From RCC1774 sp050330855 (lineage in GTDB: Bacteria > Cyanobacteriota > Cyanobacteriia > Thermosynechococcales > Thermosynechococcaceae): DNA of 64,000 nt. Made by a program: the position numbers and the translations under genes. The stretch is from positions 1 through 64,000 of the forward strand of contig JBHJNL010000063.1 of the NCBI GenBank assembly GCA_050330855.1. Direction: 5' to 3'. A model generated the notes under the pieces. It was not told the DNA's origin. It made no database searches and saw nothing but the letters and a program-made list of their open reading frames with translations. Positions 34,204 through 43,418 of this stretch are shown here, piece by piece. Positions within the stretch are counted from its first letter, which is position 1. Each line of letters starts with the position of its first letter.

Positions 34204-34863
34204 ATGCATCTATTTCTAGATACAGCCGATCAATCTCAATGGCAGCGCTGGCTACCCCTGGGTGTCTTTGATGGCATTACCACCAACCCCACTTTGCTAG
34301 AGCGATCGCAAGTCTCCTGTACCGTCGAACGTCTCCAGGCACTAGCCGAAGATGGGTTTAACCTGGGCGTTCAAGAAATTCACCTGCAAACCTGGGGCAA
34401 AGAATCAGACATACTGTATCAGAATGGACGAAAATTGGGCGCAATCAGCGATCAGATTGTGGTGAAAGTCCCCATAACGCAGGCGGGCTGTACCGCTGCA
34501 GCTCAGCTTGTCGCCGAGGGCATTCGGGTCACCATGACCGGGGTTTATGCCCGTCACCAGGTTTTATTGGCAACATCTTTAGGGGCTGAGTATGCGGCTC
34601 CCTACCTGGGCCGTATTACCGATTTAGGGCGCAATGGGCGCGAAGATTTGGCGCAGATGCAGCAAATGCTCAATGGCGTCGATAGTTCGATGCATCTGTT
34701 GGTGGCAAGCATCCGAGATGTGGAGGATATTGTGTTTTTAGCCACTCAGGGACTCGATACCTTTACGGTGTCAGATGCGATCGCAACTCAACTCTTCGCC
34801 GTAGACGCCACCATCAAAGCTGCCGAAGCCTTCGAGCAAGCCGCAGAACGGATGAGCCTATAG
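34204..34863 (+). CDS. Transaldolase-like / fructose-6-phosphate aldolase family enzyme
   Basis: A 219-residue class I aldolase of the TalC/Fsa type. It has FLDTADQSQWQRW at the start, GITTNPTLLERS, the Schiff-base lysine region QIVVKVPITQAG, GVYARHQVLLATSLGAEYAA and the phosphate-binding IRDVEDIVFLATQG. The ATG at 34204 gives the normal family length; an upstream frame start at 34096 adds 36 unconserved residues and would overlap the beta-hydroxylase. It could act in sugar phosphate interconversion. Its 3' end overlaps the convergent peptidase gene by six bases. Confidence 0.88.
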   Translation: MHLFLDTADQSQWQRWLPLGVFDGITTNPTLLERSQVSCTVERLQALAEDGFNLGVQEIHLQTWGKESDILYQNGRKLGAISDQIVVKVPITQAGCTAAAQLVAEGIRVTMTGVYARHQVLLATSLGAEYAAPYLGRITDLGRNGREDLAQMQQMLNGVDSSMHLLVASIRDVEDIVFLATQGLDTFTVSDAIATQLFAVDATIKAAEAFEQAAERMSL

Positions 34864-35715
34864 CCGCCTAGCCTCAAAGGTATTGCACTGATTAATGTCT
34901 CCGGTTTTAATACCTTGGGTAAACCAGCGCACCCGCTGCTCTGAACTGCCGTGGGTAAACGATTCTGGTGAGATATAGCCCCTGGCCTGCCGCTGCAGTC
35001 GATCGTCACCAATACTAGAGGCTGCATTGAGCGCTTCTTCCACATCCCCTTCCTCTAAGATTTGGCGCTCTTTTTGACCATGGTGCGCCCAAACCCCAGC
35101 AAAGCAATCAGCCTGCAGCTCTTGGCGCACCGAAAGCTGATTGCCCTGCACCTCACTGACTCGCTGCTTTGCTGCCTGTACCTGCTGCGAGATTCCCAGC
35201 AGCGTCTGGACATGATGACCAACTTCGTGGGCCACCACATAGGCTTGGGCAAAATCACCGGGGGCTTGATGCTGGGTCTTCAAGTCTTGATAAAAACTCA
35301 GATCAATATAAACCTTCTGATCCCCTGGGCAATAGAATGGACCCACCGCAGCCTGAGCAAAACCACAGGCCGATTGAACCGCTCCTGTAAACAGGACGAG
35401 CTTAGGTTCTTGATAGGTACGCCCCATTTTGCGAAACAGAACATTCCAGGTATCTTCGGTGTCAGCTAGAACCGCCGAGGTAAAGTCTGCAAGCTGATCT
35501 TCTTCCGGGGAACGAGCGCGGCTGGTGGTTGTCCCTGGCCCTGACGTTGACGAAGGTGAGGGGTCAAGCAGAAAGCTCGGGTCACCCCCCAGGGCAATCA
35601 CAATAAGGGCTAGAACAATGGTGCCCAATCCACCTGTTGCCACCGCTCCGGTCGGAACGCCACTGCCCCGACGGTCTTCTACATTACTGCTACGACGCCC
35701 TGCTTGCCATTTCAT
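34858..35715 (-). CDS. Neutral zinc metallopeptidase (YpfJ-like)
   Basis: A 285-residue membrane-anchored peptidase. A basic N-terminus (WQAGRRSSNVEDRRGSG) precedes a glycine/alanine-rich hydrophobic segment (about 24-44) and a serine-rich linker. The catalytic domain has the zinc motif HEVGHH in AYVVAHEVGHHVQTLLG and the downstream acidic element ELQADCFAGVWAHH. FYCPGDQKVYIDLSFYQDL is also typical. The substrate is unknown. It is convergent with the aldolase gene. Confidence 0.9.
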   Translation of the reverse strand: MKWQAGRRSSNVEDRRGSGVPTGAVATGGLGTIVLALIVIALGGDPSFLLDPSPSSTSGPGTTTSRARSPEEDQLADFTSAVLADTEDTWNVLFRKMGRTYQEPKLVLFTGAVQSACGFAQAAVGPFYCPGDQKVYIDLSFYQDLKTQHQAPGDFAQAYVVAHEVGHHVQTLLGISQQVQAAKQRVSEVQGNQLSVRQELQADCFAGVWAHHGQKERQILEEGDVEEALNAASSIGDDRLQRQARGYISPESFTHGSSEQRVRWFTQGIKTGDINQCNTFEARRL

Positions 35716-35886
35716 CGAATTTTCCCTCGGTCACTTATTAAATAGTGTCATCACAGGCTCGGCACTCATTGATTTAATCGGTTCAATTTAAGGTTCATTG
35801 CCCGCAAGCAATGAGATCAGGAACTTCTTATGACAGCAGCGGTCCTGGAGCTTATGCTCAGTAAAGATAGCCGGTGAGATGAAGCC

Positions 35887-36495
35887 ATGAATGTGCCCCT
35901 GAAGTCTATCCGTCACGTATTAGTCGGTGCTGGCGTCGCAGTCTGCCTAAGTGCCAACCTCACCTTAGCGGCAGAAAAGGTGCGTATCAACTATGGCCCC
36001 ATCTCGCGCTCACTCCCGGTCAGCGATCTGCGCCAGTTTGCAGAGACAGGCAAGACCACGCGAAAGCTACGCAGTTATCTCAAACGAGCAAAGCAAGATC
36101 CTGACCAAATTCAGGCGGCGCTGACTCGCTCAACCACAATGAATCCGGTGCAGCTCGATCGTCTACTCAACAGTGTACCGGGGGAACTGCTGCTCAAAGA
36201 AGCCGGGGACGTCATTCATACCCCTGCAGATCGCGCGAACCACCAAGCGCTCCGATCAGCGCTAATTTTAGATGCCAGTCGAGACCAGCAGATTACCCTC
36301 ATTGATACGCTAGAGGAGTACCCCACTCCTGAAGTTGAAGTAGAAGGAGATCGCCTCGTTAAACTCATTCGGCAATTCAACCAGCTCAAAGCCTACGGAG
36401 AGGATGCACAGCCAATTGTTGAAGGTCTCGGGAAAACAGGAGTGCAACCGCTTCTGAATATCTTAAGAGACCAACTAGGACCGCTCTTGAGGTAG
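35887..36495 (+). CDS. DUF1400 domain protein, secreted
   Basis: A 202-residue protein with a signal peptide (IRHVLVGAGVAVCLSANLTLA) and a DUF1400 domain (VRINYGPISRSLPVSDLRQF, ALTRSTTMNPVQLDRLLNSV). In many cyanobacteria DUF1400 precedes an alpha/beta hydrolase domain; here it stands alone and no hydrolase serine motif follows. It may be a partner of a separate hydrolase, or a reduced copy. It is flanked by convergent and divergent neighbours, with no operon. Confidence 0.8.
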   Translation: MNVPLKSIRHVLVGAGVAVCLSANLTLAAEKVRINYGPISRSLPVSDLRQFAETGKTTRKLRSYLKRAKQDPDQIQAALTRSTTMNPVQLDRLLNSVPGELLLKEAGDVIHTPADRANHQALRSALILDASRDQQITLIDTLEEYPTPEVEVEGDRLVKLIRQFNQLKAYGEDAQPIVEGLGKTGVQPLLNILRDQLGPLLR

Positions 36496-36531
36496 AGCCT
36501 TCCCTTACTAAACTATGCTTTTGGTTACGAC

Positions 36532-37329
36532 CTAACTAGAGGCGCTGGTATAAAAGCGGAGTGCGAAGTTCCAAAATCGATTGGCCACGATGAAGAGTCC
36601 AACGGCCAATACTAAAGACCCCAATAGCCAAGCCCCATCGACCCGCTGTAGCATCACTTCTGCTGGGACGGTGGTTAAAAATGTCACCGGCACAATGAAG
36701 GTAAAAAAGATGCGATAGGCCGCCGGGTAAGCTGCAATGGGATAACGTCCTGCTTCCACTAAACCGCGCAGCACTTCAGTAACGTTGTAGATTTTCACAA
36801 ACCAGATGCTGGTGGCCCCCAACATAAACCACAGGCTATAGAGAATCGTCACACCCAGAGCAATGGGAGCTACGCTGCCTAGATATTGCGGCAACCCAAT
36901 CCCTAAACGAGTGCCTGCATAGCCCACCAGCAATAGCCCGAAGGCAACATCGGGTAAGCCCCAAGGTGAAACGGAATAGGTCGAGAGCCAAAACTGACTG
37001 CTAATGGGCTTGAGTAAAATAAAGTCGAGGGTGCCATCTTGAACATGGCGCACAATTCGGTTCAGGTTCGGCACTAAAAAAGTAGCGGAGATACCCTGCA
37101 GTAGGGTGAAGATCCCAAGGACCAGAAGTGCTTCCGACCAAGACCAGCCTTGAAACGTATCGACGCTACTGTCGGCCCCCTGCGGATAGAATAACGAGAG
37201 GCCAAACAAACTCCCCAAGAGGCTGCCAAAGCTGCTCAGGGCAGCGAGCACAAAGTTGATGCGGTACTCCATTTCGGCTGCGATCGCAGTTGACCAAAAC
37301 AGTCGCAGTACCTGAAAATATCGTCTCAT
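36532..37329 (-). CDS. ABC-2 type transporter permease
   Basis: A 265-residue membrane protein with about six helices and the ABC-2 permease pattern (FRLFWSTAIAAEMEYRINF-type N-terminus, then DGTLDFILLKPISSQFWLS between helices). The family pairs with an ATP-binding subunit and usually a second permease; neither is in the flanking sequence, so partners must be encoded elsewhere. The exported substrate is unknown. Confidence 0.85.
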   Translation of the reverse strand: MRRYFQVLRLFWSTAIAAEMEYRINFVLAALSSFGSLLGSLFGLSLFYPQGADSSVDTFQGWSWSEALLVLGIFTLLQGISATFLVPNLNRIVRHVQDGTLDFILLKPISSQFWLSTYSVSPWGLPDVAFGLLLVGYAGTRLGIGLPQYLGSVAPIALGVTILYSLWFMLGATSIWFVKIYNVTEVLRGLVEAGRYPIAAYPAAYRIFFTFIVPVTFLTTVPAEVMLQRVDGAWLLGSLVLAVGLFIVANRFWNFALRFYTSASS

Positions 37330-37450
37330 TTTTGCTCTGCCAACTTGCCTAAAAGGGATACATTTCGAGGGCTACTCTCTGTTTGACATTTAGGACTGAC
37401 GCAGCCGCCTCGGAAATCAGGTTACCCTAATCTCCGAGGGTTAATTTGGC

Positions 37451-39406
37451 TTAGACTACGATTGGCTCAGGATTAAGGGCTTGCAATAGGTTGTTAGCAA
37501 CAAAATCGCCAATAGCATTCCCCACAGGCACAGCATCCGTCACGCTTGCTTCTCGCACATGAACACCGCCGTAAACGCGGCTAATGGCATCTTCAAAAGC
37601 AAGGCTCTCAAAGCTTAGCTGTCGAACCACGCCCACCAGCTCTTGGGAAACTGCGTTAAAGGTGTAGTCTTCACCAAAAATGTTAGACAAAACGCCCGCA
37701 GCCGCACCGCCAAAGGTCGAGTGACCCGAAATATAGTCCGGGAAGGGCGGGTTATCCCCAGGGAAAAGTTCACCCAACAGCGGTTTCCAATCGGGATCTG
37801 CAATGGTCTCAGCAAAGCCATCTATGGCCGCGAACTGATTAATTACTGCAGAAGGACGAGGCTGCAGCTCTTCATACTTGGCCTGCCAAGCTGCAATGGA
37901 AGCATCCGCAAGGGCAATACCCAACAGCGCAAAAGTCCGGGCACTGTCCAAAACACTTTGCCCTTCTCGGGTTGAAATCTCTTCGGCAATTTGGTAGAGC
38001 TGACCGTAGGGACGGAACGTGTCTGCGCGATCATAGGCCCAGAAAATCGCGATTTCGGTTTGATCTTGGGTACGCTCATTGATCGTAATGGCAGTGTCTG
38101 TGGCCCCACCCAACCTGCGAACTTCTTCGATTTCTTGGATATAAAGCGCATTGGCTGGGTTGTTACTCGGCGCTCCTAAGATGGGTCGACCATCTAAACC
38201 ATTGGGGGCAAAGGCGTCGGGGCCAGAGATACCAAAGGGTTTGACTTTACCCCAGAAGGGACCTAATGCAGTTTGGCCAGGTTCGAGTGCAAACACATAG
38301 TCGTTCGGGAACGACCCTGACAATACGTAGGGATCCGAGTTGAAAGCGCCATCATTGGCGCGCAAGGCGACGCTTTGGGAGGCCACAGATTGACCAAAGG
38401 CCACCCCGATCGCTTCGCGTGCCAAAGGATCTCGAACATCAACCTGCAAGTAGCGGTTGAGTTGCTTTTCGAAATGAGCTGTAATGGTATCTGATAGCTG
38501 AGGGAACAGTTCACTGAGGGTCTCTGTTAACGCTTGACTGGCAGCTCCAGCGATAGCTGCATCTAAAGAGGCCTTTCTTGGGGCGTTCGCCTTAACCGCG
38601 TAGGACTCATAGGTGTGGGAAAAAGCATTAACGGTGTCAAAAACAGCGGTCTGAGTGATCGCCATCAGACGCGAGCCAAAGGTGGGCGCAACCCCCTCAG
38701 TGGTTTCACCCAGTTCTTGGATGAAATTAAGGGCGATCGCATTCCAGTCAACCACTGCATTGGTCCCCCTCGCAGACACTTGTCGGCTAACTACGTTATT
38801 GCTGGTCTTTGTGTCAGTGAAGGTGGGCGTGCTGACCTGTCCAATGAGATTGTAAGCGCCCGGAGCAATCACAGAGGTTAGGTTCTTGTAGTTGAGTGTA
38901 AAGGTCTTGGACTGACCGGGGGCAAGGTTAACATTGACCACTCGGCTTTGGAGTAAAGCATCATTTTTCAGTTCGCCATTGGCAAAGTCAAGATTGTCAT
39001 CCGTTGAAATATAAAGATTGAGATCAATAGGCCCCCGAGCAACCGTCCTACCTTTATTAGAGACAATAAATTGAACGTGACCTTGATCACCAAACTCAAT
39101 CGTTTTGGGAAGGGTAATATGACCCAACTGCACCGATAGATCGACTGAGGGGCGACAAAACGGAAGATGCACCTTTAAATTTGTCAGGCTACTGATGTTA
39201 CCACTGCCAGCATTAAAGACCACATTGGGCACGTTAACAGTGGAAGATGCACTTGCTGAGGCGAGGGGAATCAGCGCTGTTCTTTTAGGTGCATGATCCG
39301 AGTGCATAGATAAGGCCGATGAACGCTGACCTAAACCCACTTCAGCATCAAAGCTTCGTGAATATGACGATTTGAAACGCAATAAATTATCGAGTGTAAA
39401 ATCCAT
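37451..39406 (-). CDS. Vanadium-dependent haloperoxidase-like protein with CARDB domain
   Basis: A 651-residue protein. Residues about 80-210 form a CARDB adhesion-type beta domain (GDQGHVQFIVSNKGRTVARG, VNLAPGQSKTFTLNY). The C-terminal half is a PAP2/vanadium haloperoxidase helical domain with all three vanadate motifs: K510-x6-RP (KYEELQPRP), SGH at 560-562 (YISGHSTFGGA) and SRx5H at 609-616 (SRVYGGVHVREASVTD). It may oxidise halides with peroxide, or act as a phosphatase; the motifs do not separate these. No classical signal peptide is visible, though CARDB suggests an extracellular location. Confidence 0.87.
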   Translation of the reverse strand: MDFTLDNLLRFKSSYSRSFDAEVGLGQRSSALSMHSDHAPKRTALIPLASASASSTVNVPNVVFNAGSGNISSLTNLKVHLPFCRPSVDLSVQLGHITLPKTIEFGDQGHVQFIVSNKGRTVARGPIDLNLYISTDDNLDFANGELKNDALLQSRVVNVNLAPGQSKTFTLNYKNLTSVIAPGAYNLIGQVSTPTFTDTKTSNNVVSRQVSARGTNAVVDWNAIALNFIQELGETTEGVAPTFGSRLMAITQTAVFDTVNAFSHTYESYAVKANAPRKASLDAAIAGAASQALTETLSELFPQLSDTITAHFEKQLNRYLQVDVRDPLAREAIGVAFGQSVASQSVALRANDGAFNSDPYVLSGSFPNDYVFALEPGQTALGPFWGKVKPFGISGPDAFAPNGLDGRPILGAPSNNPANALYIQEIEEVRRLGGATDTAITINERTQDQTEIAIFWAYDRADTFRPYGQLYQIAEEISTREGQSVLDSARTFALLGIALADASIAAWQAKYEELQPRPSAVINQFAAIDGFAETIADPDWKPLLGELFPGDNPPFPDYISGHSTFGGAAAGVLSNIFGEDYTFNAVSQELVGVVRQLSFESLAFEDAISRVYGGVHVREASVTDAVPVGNAIGDFVANNLLQALNPEPIVV

Positions 39407-40114
39407 AGCAAACGATAGTTCTCAAATAAACACAACAAAGGATGATTGAAATTGGAATGTAAAAATTCACTAACAAACCGATAGTGAATTCAGTTGCAGC
39501 ATCAACAGTCGCGAGGGAACAAAACCAATATCCTTGTCTATCAAAGATAGAGTCATAGCTCTCAAGCAAGTCGAGGATACTGTTTTTGGGTTCACGTCAA
39601 TCTAGGGCAAAGCACAAAGCCAATCCCTAAAGATTAGGACTGTAGCCTAAACAGCAGAGTTCAAACACCTATTTCCCCTCAGGCACTTGACTCCAATCAA
39701 AGCGACCCTATTAAGTCATGCTGTATGTAAGATAGTTCTCAAAAGTAGCGGAAAATATTCGGCGTAACTCCATTACAGACTAATGAATAATCTATTTTAC
39801 CTGTATCTATTGATCTCACATCGGAGAAGATCCTCTTATGAATCCTAAGTCTCACAACACAGCTTGAGATTTGGAATTTTTAGATAGAGATTAGTTTTTG
39901 AGCTTATGCAGTTATTTGATTTCCCTTACGCAGGCCATTACAACAAACGGACTTTGCATACACCCCAAGAACACACAACGATAAATCTAGCTCCTGAGAT
40001 AGGAATATGTCAATAACTTGAACACAACCTGTAAATTGGTTGAGTAATGAGTACCATTAATTGAAGGCTACAAAGGTTTGTAGCTGACGGTAGTGAGGAA
40101 ACTAGAGCAGCAAT
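39407..40114. other. Long non-coding region before lysC
   Basis: About 700 A/T-rich bases with no credible gene. A 9-base hairpin (AATTCACTA/TAGTGAATT, 39464-39490) lies in the likely leader of the haloperoxidase gene. I see no tRNA, terminator or known small RNA. Confidence 0.5.
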
Positions 40115-41914
40115 ATGGGGCTAATTGTTCAAAAGTATGGTGGAACCTCCGTCGGTTCAGTGGAACGCATTCAGGCGGTTGCTCAGCGCATTAAAACCAC
40201 CGTAGAAGCCGGTCACTCTCTGGTGGTGGTGGTGTCGGCCATGGGCAAAAGCACCGATGGCCTTGTGCAACTTGCCAACGAAATCTCTAGCAACCCCTGC
40301 CGTCGCGAAATGGATATGCTGCTGTCCACCGGCGAGCAGGTCACGATCTCCCTCTTGAGCATGGCCCTGCAGGAAATTGGTCAGCCCGCTATCTCTTTGA
40401 CGGGCGCTCAGGTCGGCATTGTCACCGAACCGGCCCACACCCGCGCCCGGATTTTGCAGATTGATCCGCAGCGTATTGAACGGCATCTCAAAGAGGGCAA
40501 GGTGATTGTCGTCGCTGGTTTTCAGGGCACCAGCAATACCGCAGATCGTGAGGTCACAACCCTAGGGCGCGGAGGGTCTGACACCTCAGCCGTGGCACTG
40601 GCGGCAGCACTCCGGGCCGACTGCTGCGAAATCTATACCGATGTTCCGGGTATTCTCACCACCGACCCGCGTCTGGTCGAAGACGCTCAACTCATGGATG
40701 AGATCACCTGTGACGAAATGCTAGAGCTAGCAAGTCTAGGCGCTAAAGTCCTTCATCCTCGGGCCGTTGAGATTGCCCGCAACTATGGCGTACAAATGGT
40801 GGTCCGCTCTAGCTGGACCGATGAACCCGGTACCCGAATTCTGTCTCCAGCGGGGTCTCAGCGCCCTCTGCAAGATCTCGAACTCGGTCGCCCTGTCGAT
40901 GCAGTGCAGTTTGATCATGATCAGGCTAAGGTGGCCCTCTTGCGAGTGGCAGATCGCCCCGGCGTGGCGGCAGGTTTATTTGGCGAACTAGCCCATCAGG
41001 GGTTAGATGTCGATCTGATTATTCAGTCCATTCACGAGGGCAACACCAACGATATTGCTTTCACCGTATCTAAACAAACCCTCAATCAGGCAGAAGCAGT
41101 GGCGGTGGCGTCTAACCCCATCCAGGGAGATGGCATCGACCAGCCTGAAGTTCTAGTAGATCGGGATGTGGCGAAAGTCAGCATTGTCGGTGCTGGCATT
41201 ATCGGGCGACCCAGTGTTGCCGCCCAGATGTTTCAGACCCTCGCTGATGCAGGCATTAATTTACAGATGATCTCGACCTCGGAGGTCAATGTGAGCTGTA
41301 CCGTTGCGACTAGGGATTGCGATCGCGCTATTGAATTGCTCTGTCGCACCTTTGAAGTCGCCAGCTCCCCCGCTCAAGCAACCCTCAAAGCCGCTCAAAA
41401 CTCGTCCCCCCCGGTCAGGGGGATTGCCCTCGATCTTAAGCAGGCCCAGCTTGCCATTCGCCATGTCCCCGACCATCCAGGGATGGCGGCTCAAATCTTT
41501 CGGACATTGGCCGCTAAAAACATTTGCATTGATATGGTGATTCAATCACAGCGATCGCGACCGATTGATGGTGTCATGACCCGCGATATCGCCTTCACCG
41601 TCGCCGAAATGGACCTAGAGATGGCTCAACATATCCTCAAAGATGTGGCTGCACGATTAGGGTGTGGCCCGGTTGCCGCAGAGTCAGAGGTGGCTAAGTT
41701 AAGCATTGTCGGCATCGGGATGTTGGGGCAACCCGGCGTTGCCGCTCAAATGTTTCGTGCCCTTGCGGCAGAGCAAATTAATATTCAGATGATTGCCACT
41801 TCCGAGATTCGGGTAAGCTGTGTGATTGCCCTAACACAAGGTGTTAAAGCCCTCAAGGCAGTCCATCGCGCCTTTGACCTTGGTGCTCCACAGAGCAACA
41901 GGGTAGTAAAATAA
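40115..41914 (+). CDS. lysC: Aspartate kinase with four ACT domains
   Basis: A 599-residue aspartokinase catalysing the first step of lysine, threonine and methionine synthesis. The kinase domain (1-250) has VQKYGGTSVGSVERI, STGEQVTISLLSMAL and TTLGRGGSDTSAVALAAAL. The regulatory half holds two pairs of ACT domains (about 260-420 and 440-590). Each pair ends in the same pattern (GAGIIGRPSVAAQMFQTLAD; GIGMLGQPGVAAQMFRALAA), showing internal duplication. Four ACT domains are the cyanobacterial form and allow feedback by lysine and threonine. Confidence 0.97.
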   Translation: MGLIVQKYGGTSVGSVERIQAVAQRIKTTVEAGHSLVVVVSAMGKSTDGLVQLANEISSNPCRREMDMLLSTGEQVTISLLSMALQEIGQPAISLTGAQVGIVTEPAHTRARILQIDPQRIERHLKEGKVIVVAGFQGTSNTADREVTTLGRGGSDTSAVALAAALRADCCEIYTDVPGILTTDPRLVEDAQLMDEITCDEMLELASLGAKVLHPRAVEIARNYGVQMVVRSSWTDEPGTRILSPAGSQRPLQDLELGRPVDAVQFDHDQAKVALLRVADRPGVAAGLFGELAHQGLDVDLIIQSIHEGNTNDIAFTVSKQTLNQAEAVAVASNPIQGDGIDQPEVLVDRDVAKVSIVGAGIIGRPSVAAQMFQTLADAGINLQMISTSEVNVSCTVATRDCDRAIELLCRTFEVASSPAQATLKAAQNSSPPVRGIALDLKQAQLAIRHVPDHPGMAAQIFRTLAAKNICIDMVIQSQRSRPIDGVMTRDIAFTVAEMDLEMAQHILKDVAARLGCGPVAAESEVAKLSIVGIGMLGQPGVAAQMFRALAAEQINIQMIATSEIRVSCVIALTQGVKALKAVHRAFDLGAPQSNRVVK

Positions 41915-41933
41915 ATAGACCGTCAGGACTTTT

Positions 41934-41957
41934 CCGCACTGAGAGGTTGCGGTTTTT
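41934..41957 (+). terminator. lysC terminator
   Basis: A stem CCGCA/TGCGG with a 9-base loop is followed by five T. It is short but well placed, 20 bases past the lysC stop and before ndhL. Confidence 0.6.
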
Positions 41958-41983
41958 CCATAGCCCGTTACTAATTGTGTTCT

Positions 41984-42205
41984 ATGCCTCCTATTCCTGC
42001 TTCTGAACTTGTCTCCGTCAGCCTGCTAGGTGGCTATTTGGTGGTCATACCGGCGTTGACATACTTTTATCTCAATCTACGCTGGTATTCGGCAGGATCC
42101 ATTGAACGTCTGCTGATGTACTTTTTCGTGTTTTTGTTTTTCCCAGGGTTGCTGCTGCTCAGCCCCTTTCTTAACTTTCGGCCCCAGCCTCGGCAGATTT
42201 CGTAA
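41984..42205 (+). CDS. ndhL: NAD(P)H-quinone oxidoreductase subunit L
   Basis: A 73-residue membrane subunit of cyanobacterial NDH-1, which is involved in respiratory and cyclic electron flow and CO2 uptake. Two helices are visible: LLGGYLVVIPALTYFYLNL and YFFVFLFFPGLLLLSPFLNF, followed by the conserved RPQPRQ end. The ATG at 41984 is preferred to a TTG three codons upstream. Its stop overlaps the DUF3007 start (TAATG), and the ndhL-DUF3007-trpA order is common in cyanobacteria. Confidence 0.93.
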   Translation: MPPIPASELVSVSLLGGYLVVIPALTYFYLNLRWYSAGSIERLLMYFFVFLFFPGLLLLSPFLNFRPQPRQIS

Positions 42206-42519
42206 TGCGGCGCATTGATGCCCTTGCTATTGGATTTGGCGTCTTCGTTGCCGGTGGTCTCATTTACGCGGTCTTCCGTCTAGTCGGTATCGACGGTCAA
42301 AATGCCGGTATTTGGAGCCAGGTGGTTCTGGTCGCCGGACTATTGGGCTGGGTGGCTTCTTACCTGCTGCGCTTTTTCACCAAAAACATGACCTATAACC
42401 AGCAGCTTGAAGAGTACGAAGATGCGGTTCTGCAGAAGCGTCTTGAAGAAATGACGCCGGAGGAACTCGAAAAGCTGCAGGCTGAAATTGATGCTGAATC
42501 TGAATCTAAAATCCCCTAA
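42205..42519 (+). CDS. DUF3007 family membrane protein
   Basis: A 104-residue protein with two predicted helices (ALAIGFGVFVAGGLIYAVF; WSQVVLVAGLLGWVASYLL) and a charged, glutamate-rich coiled tail (QLEEYEDAVLQKRLEEMTPE). It is conserved in cyanobacteria and some chloroplast lineages, and its function is unknown to me. Translation is coupled to ndhL by a one-base TAATG overlap, and trpA begins three bases after it, so the three form one operon. Confidence 0.88.
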   Translation: MRRIDALAIGFGVFVAGGLIYAVFRLVGIDGQNAGIWSQVVLVAGLLGWVASYLLRFFTKNMTYNQQLEEYEDAVLQKRLEEMTPEELEKLQAEIDAESESKIP

Positions 42520-42522
42520 CCT

Positions 42523-43323
42523 ATGACCTCTGTTTCTGATTGTTTTGCTCGGCTGCGCGATCGCGGTCAATGCGCTCTCATCCCCTTTATCACAGCGGGT
42601 GACCCCGATCTCGACACCACTGCCGCCGCTCTCAAATGTCTCGACGAGAGCGGCGCTGATCTCATTGAGTTAGGGGTTCCCTACTCTGATCCGTTGGCCG
42701 ATGGTCCTGTGATTCAGGCGGCGGCAACGCGGGCTTTGCAGCGGGGCACTCGCCTTGATGATGTGTTGGCAATGGCAAGCACCGTCATCCCAGACTTAAG
42801 ATCGCCCGTCATTCTATTTACCTACTTCAACCCCATTCACTATCGCGGAGTAGAGAAATATCTGCAACAGGTGGCAAACGCAGGCGTCAAGGGACTGGTG
42901 ATTCCCGATTTGCCCTTAGAAGAATCGGATGCGGTTTTGAACACAGCCAGTGATTTGGGTCTTGAGATTACTCTTTTGGTTGCCCCTACTAGCTCTCAAG
43001 AGCGCATTCATAAAATCGCTGCCCAATCTCAGGGCTTTATCTATCTGGTGAGTACCACTGGTGTGACCGGAATACGCTCCAAGGTGGAGTCGCGGGTGCA
43101 GGAGCTGCTGCATGAACTCCGTCAGGCCACCGATAAGCCCATTGGGGTTGGGTTCGGTATTTCACAGCCTGAACATGCTCGTCAGATGATGGACTGGGGC
43201 GCTGATGCTGCGATTGTGGGTAGTGCTTTTGTGAAGCGATTATCGGAAGGTTCACCCCAGCAAGGGCTAACGTCTATCTCGGACTATTGTCGATCGCTCA
43301 AATCAGCTCTTTTGAGAGAGTAG
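42523..43323 (+). CDS. trpA: Tryptophan synthase alpha subunit
   Basis: A 266-residue TIM barrel that cleaves indole-3-glycerol phosphate to indole and glyceraldehyde-3-phosphate. The catalytic glutamate and aspartate are in DLIELGVPYSDPLADGPVIQ. The phosphate loop is GVGFGISQPEHARQM with GADAAIVGSAFVK, and STTGVTG is conserved. Length is standard. It is third in the ndhL operon; trpB is not in the window. Confidence 0.97.
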   Translation: MTSVSDCFARLRDRGQCALIPFITAGDPDLDTTAAALKCLDESGADLIELGVPYSDPLADGPVIQAAATRALQRGTRLDDVLAMASTVIPDLRSPVILFTYFNPIHYRGVEKYLQQVANAGVKGLVIPDLPLEESDAVLNTASDLGLEITLLVAPTSSQERIHKIAAQSQGFIYLVSTTGVTGIRSKVESRVQELLHELRQATDKPIGVGFGISQPEHARQMMDWGADAAIVGSAFVKRLSEGSPQQGLTSISDYCRSLKSALLRE

Positions 43324-43418
43324 TGGCCTAAGCACATCTTTTTTATCTGTTTGTGTCCCTCTCGACGATTTTAAGTTTCGCTTCCTATATTGTTTAGGAG
43401 TCCTCAATATACTTACAA

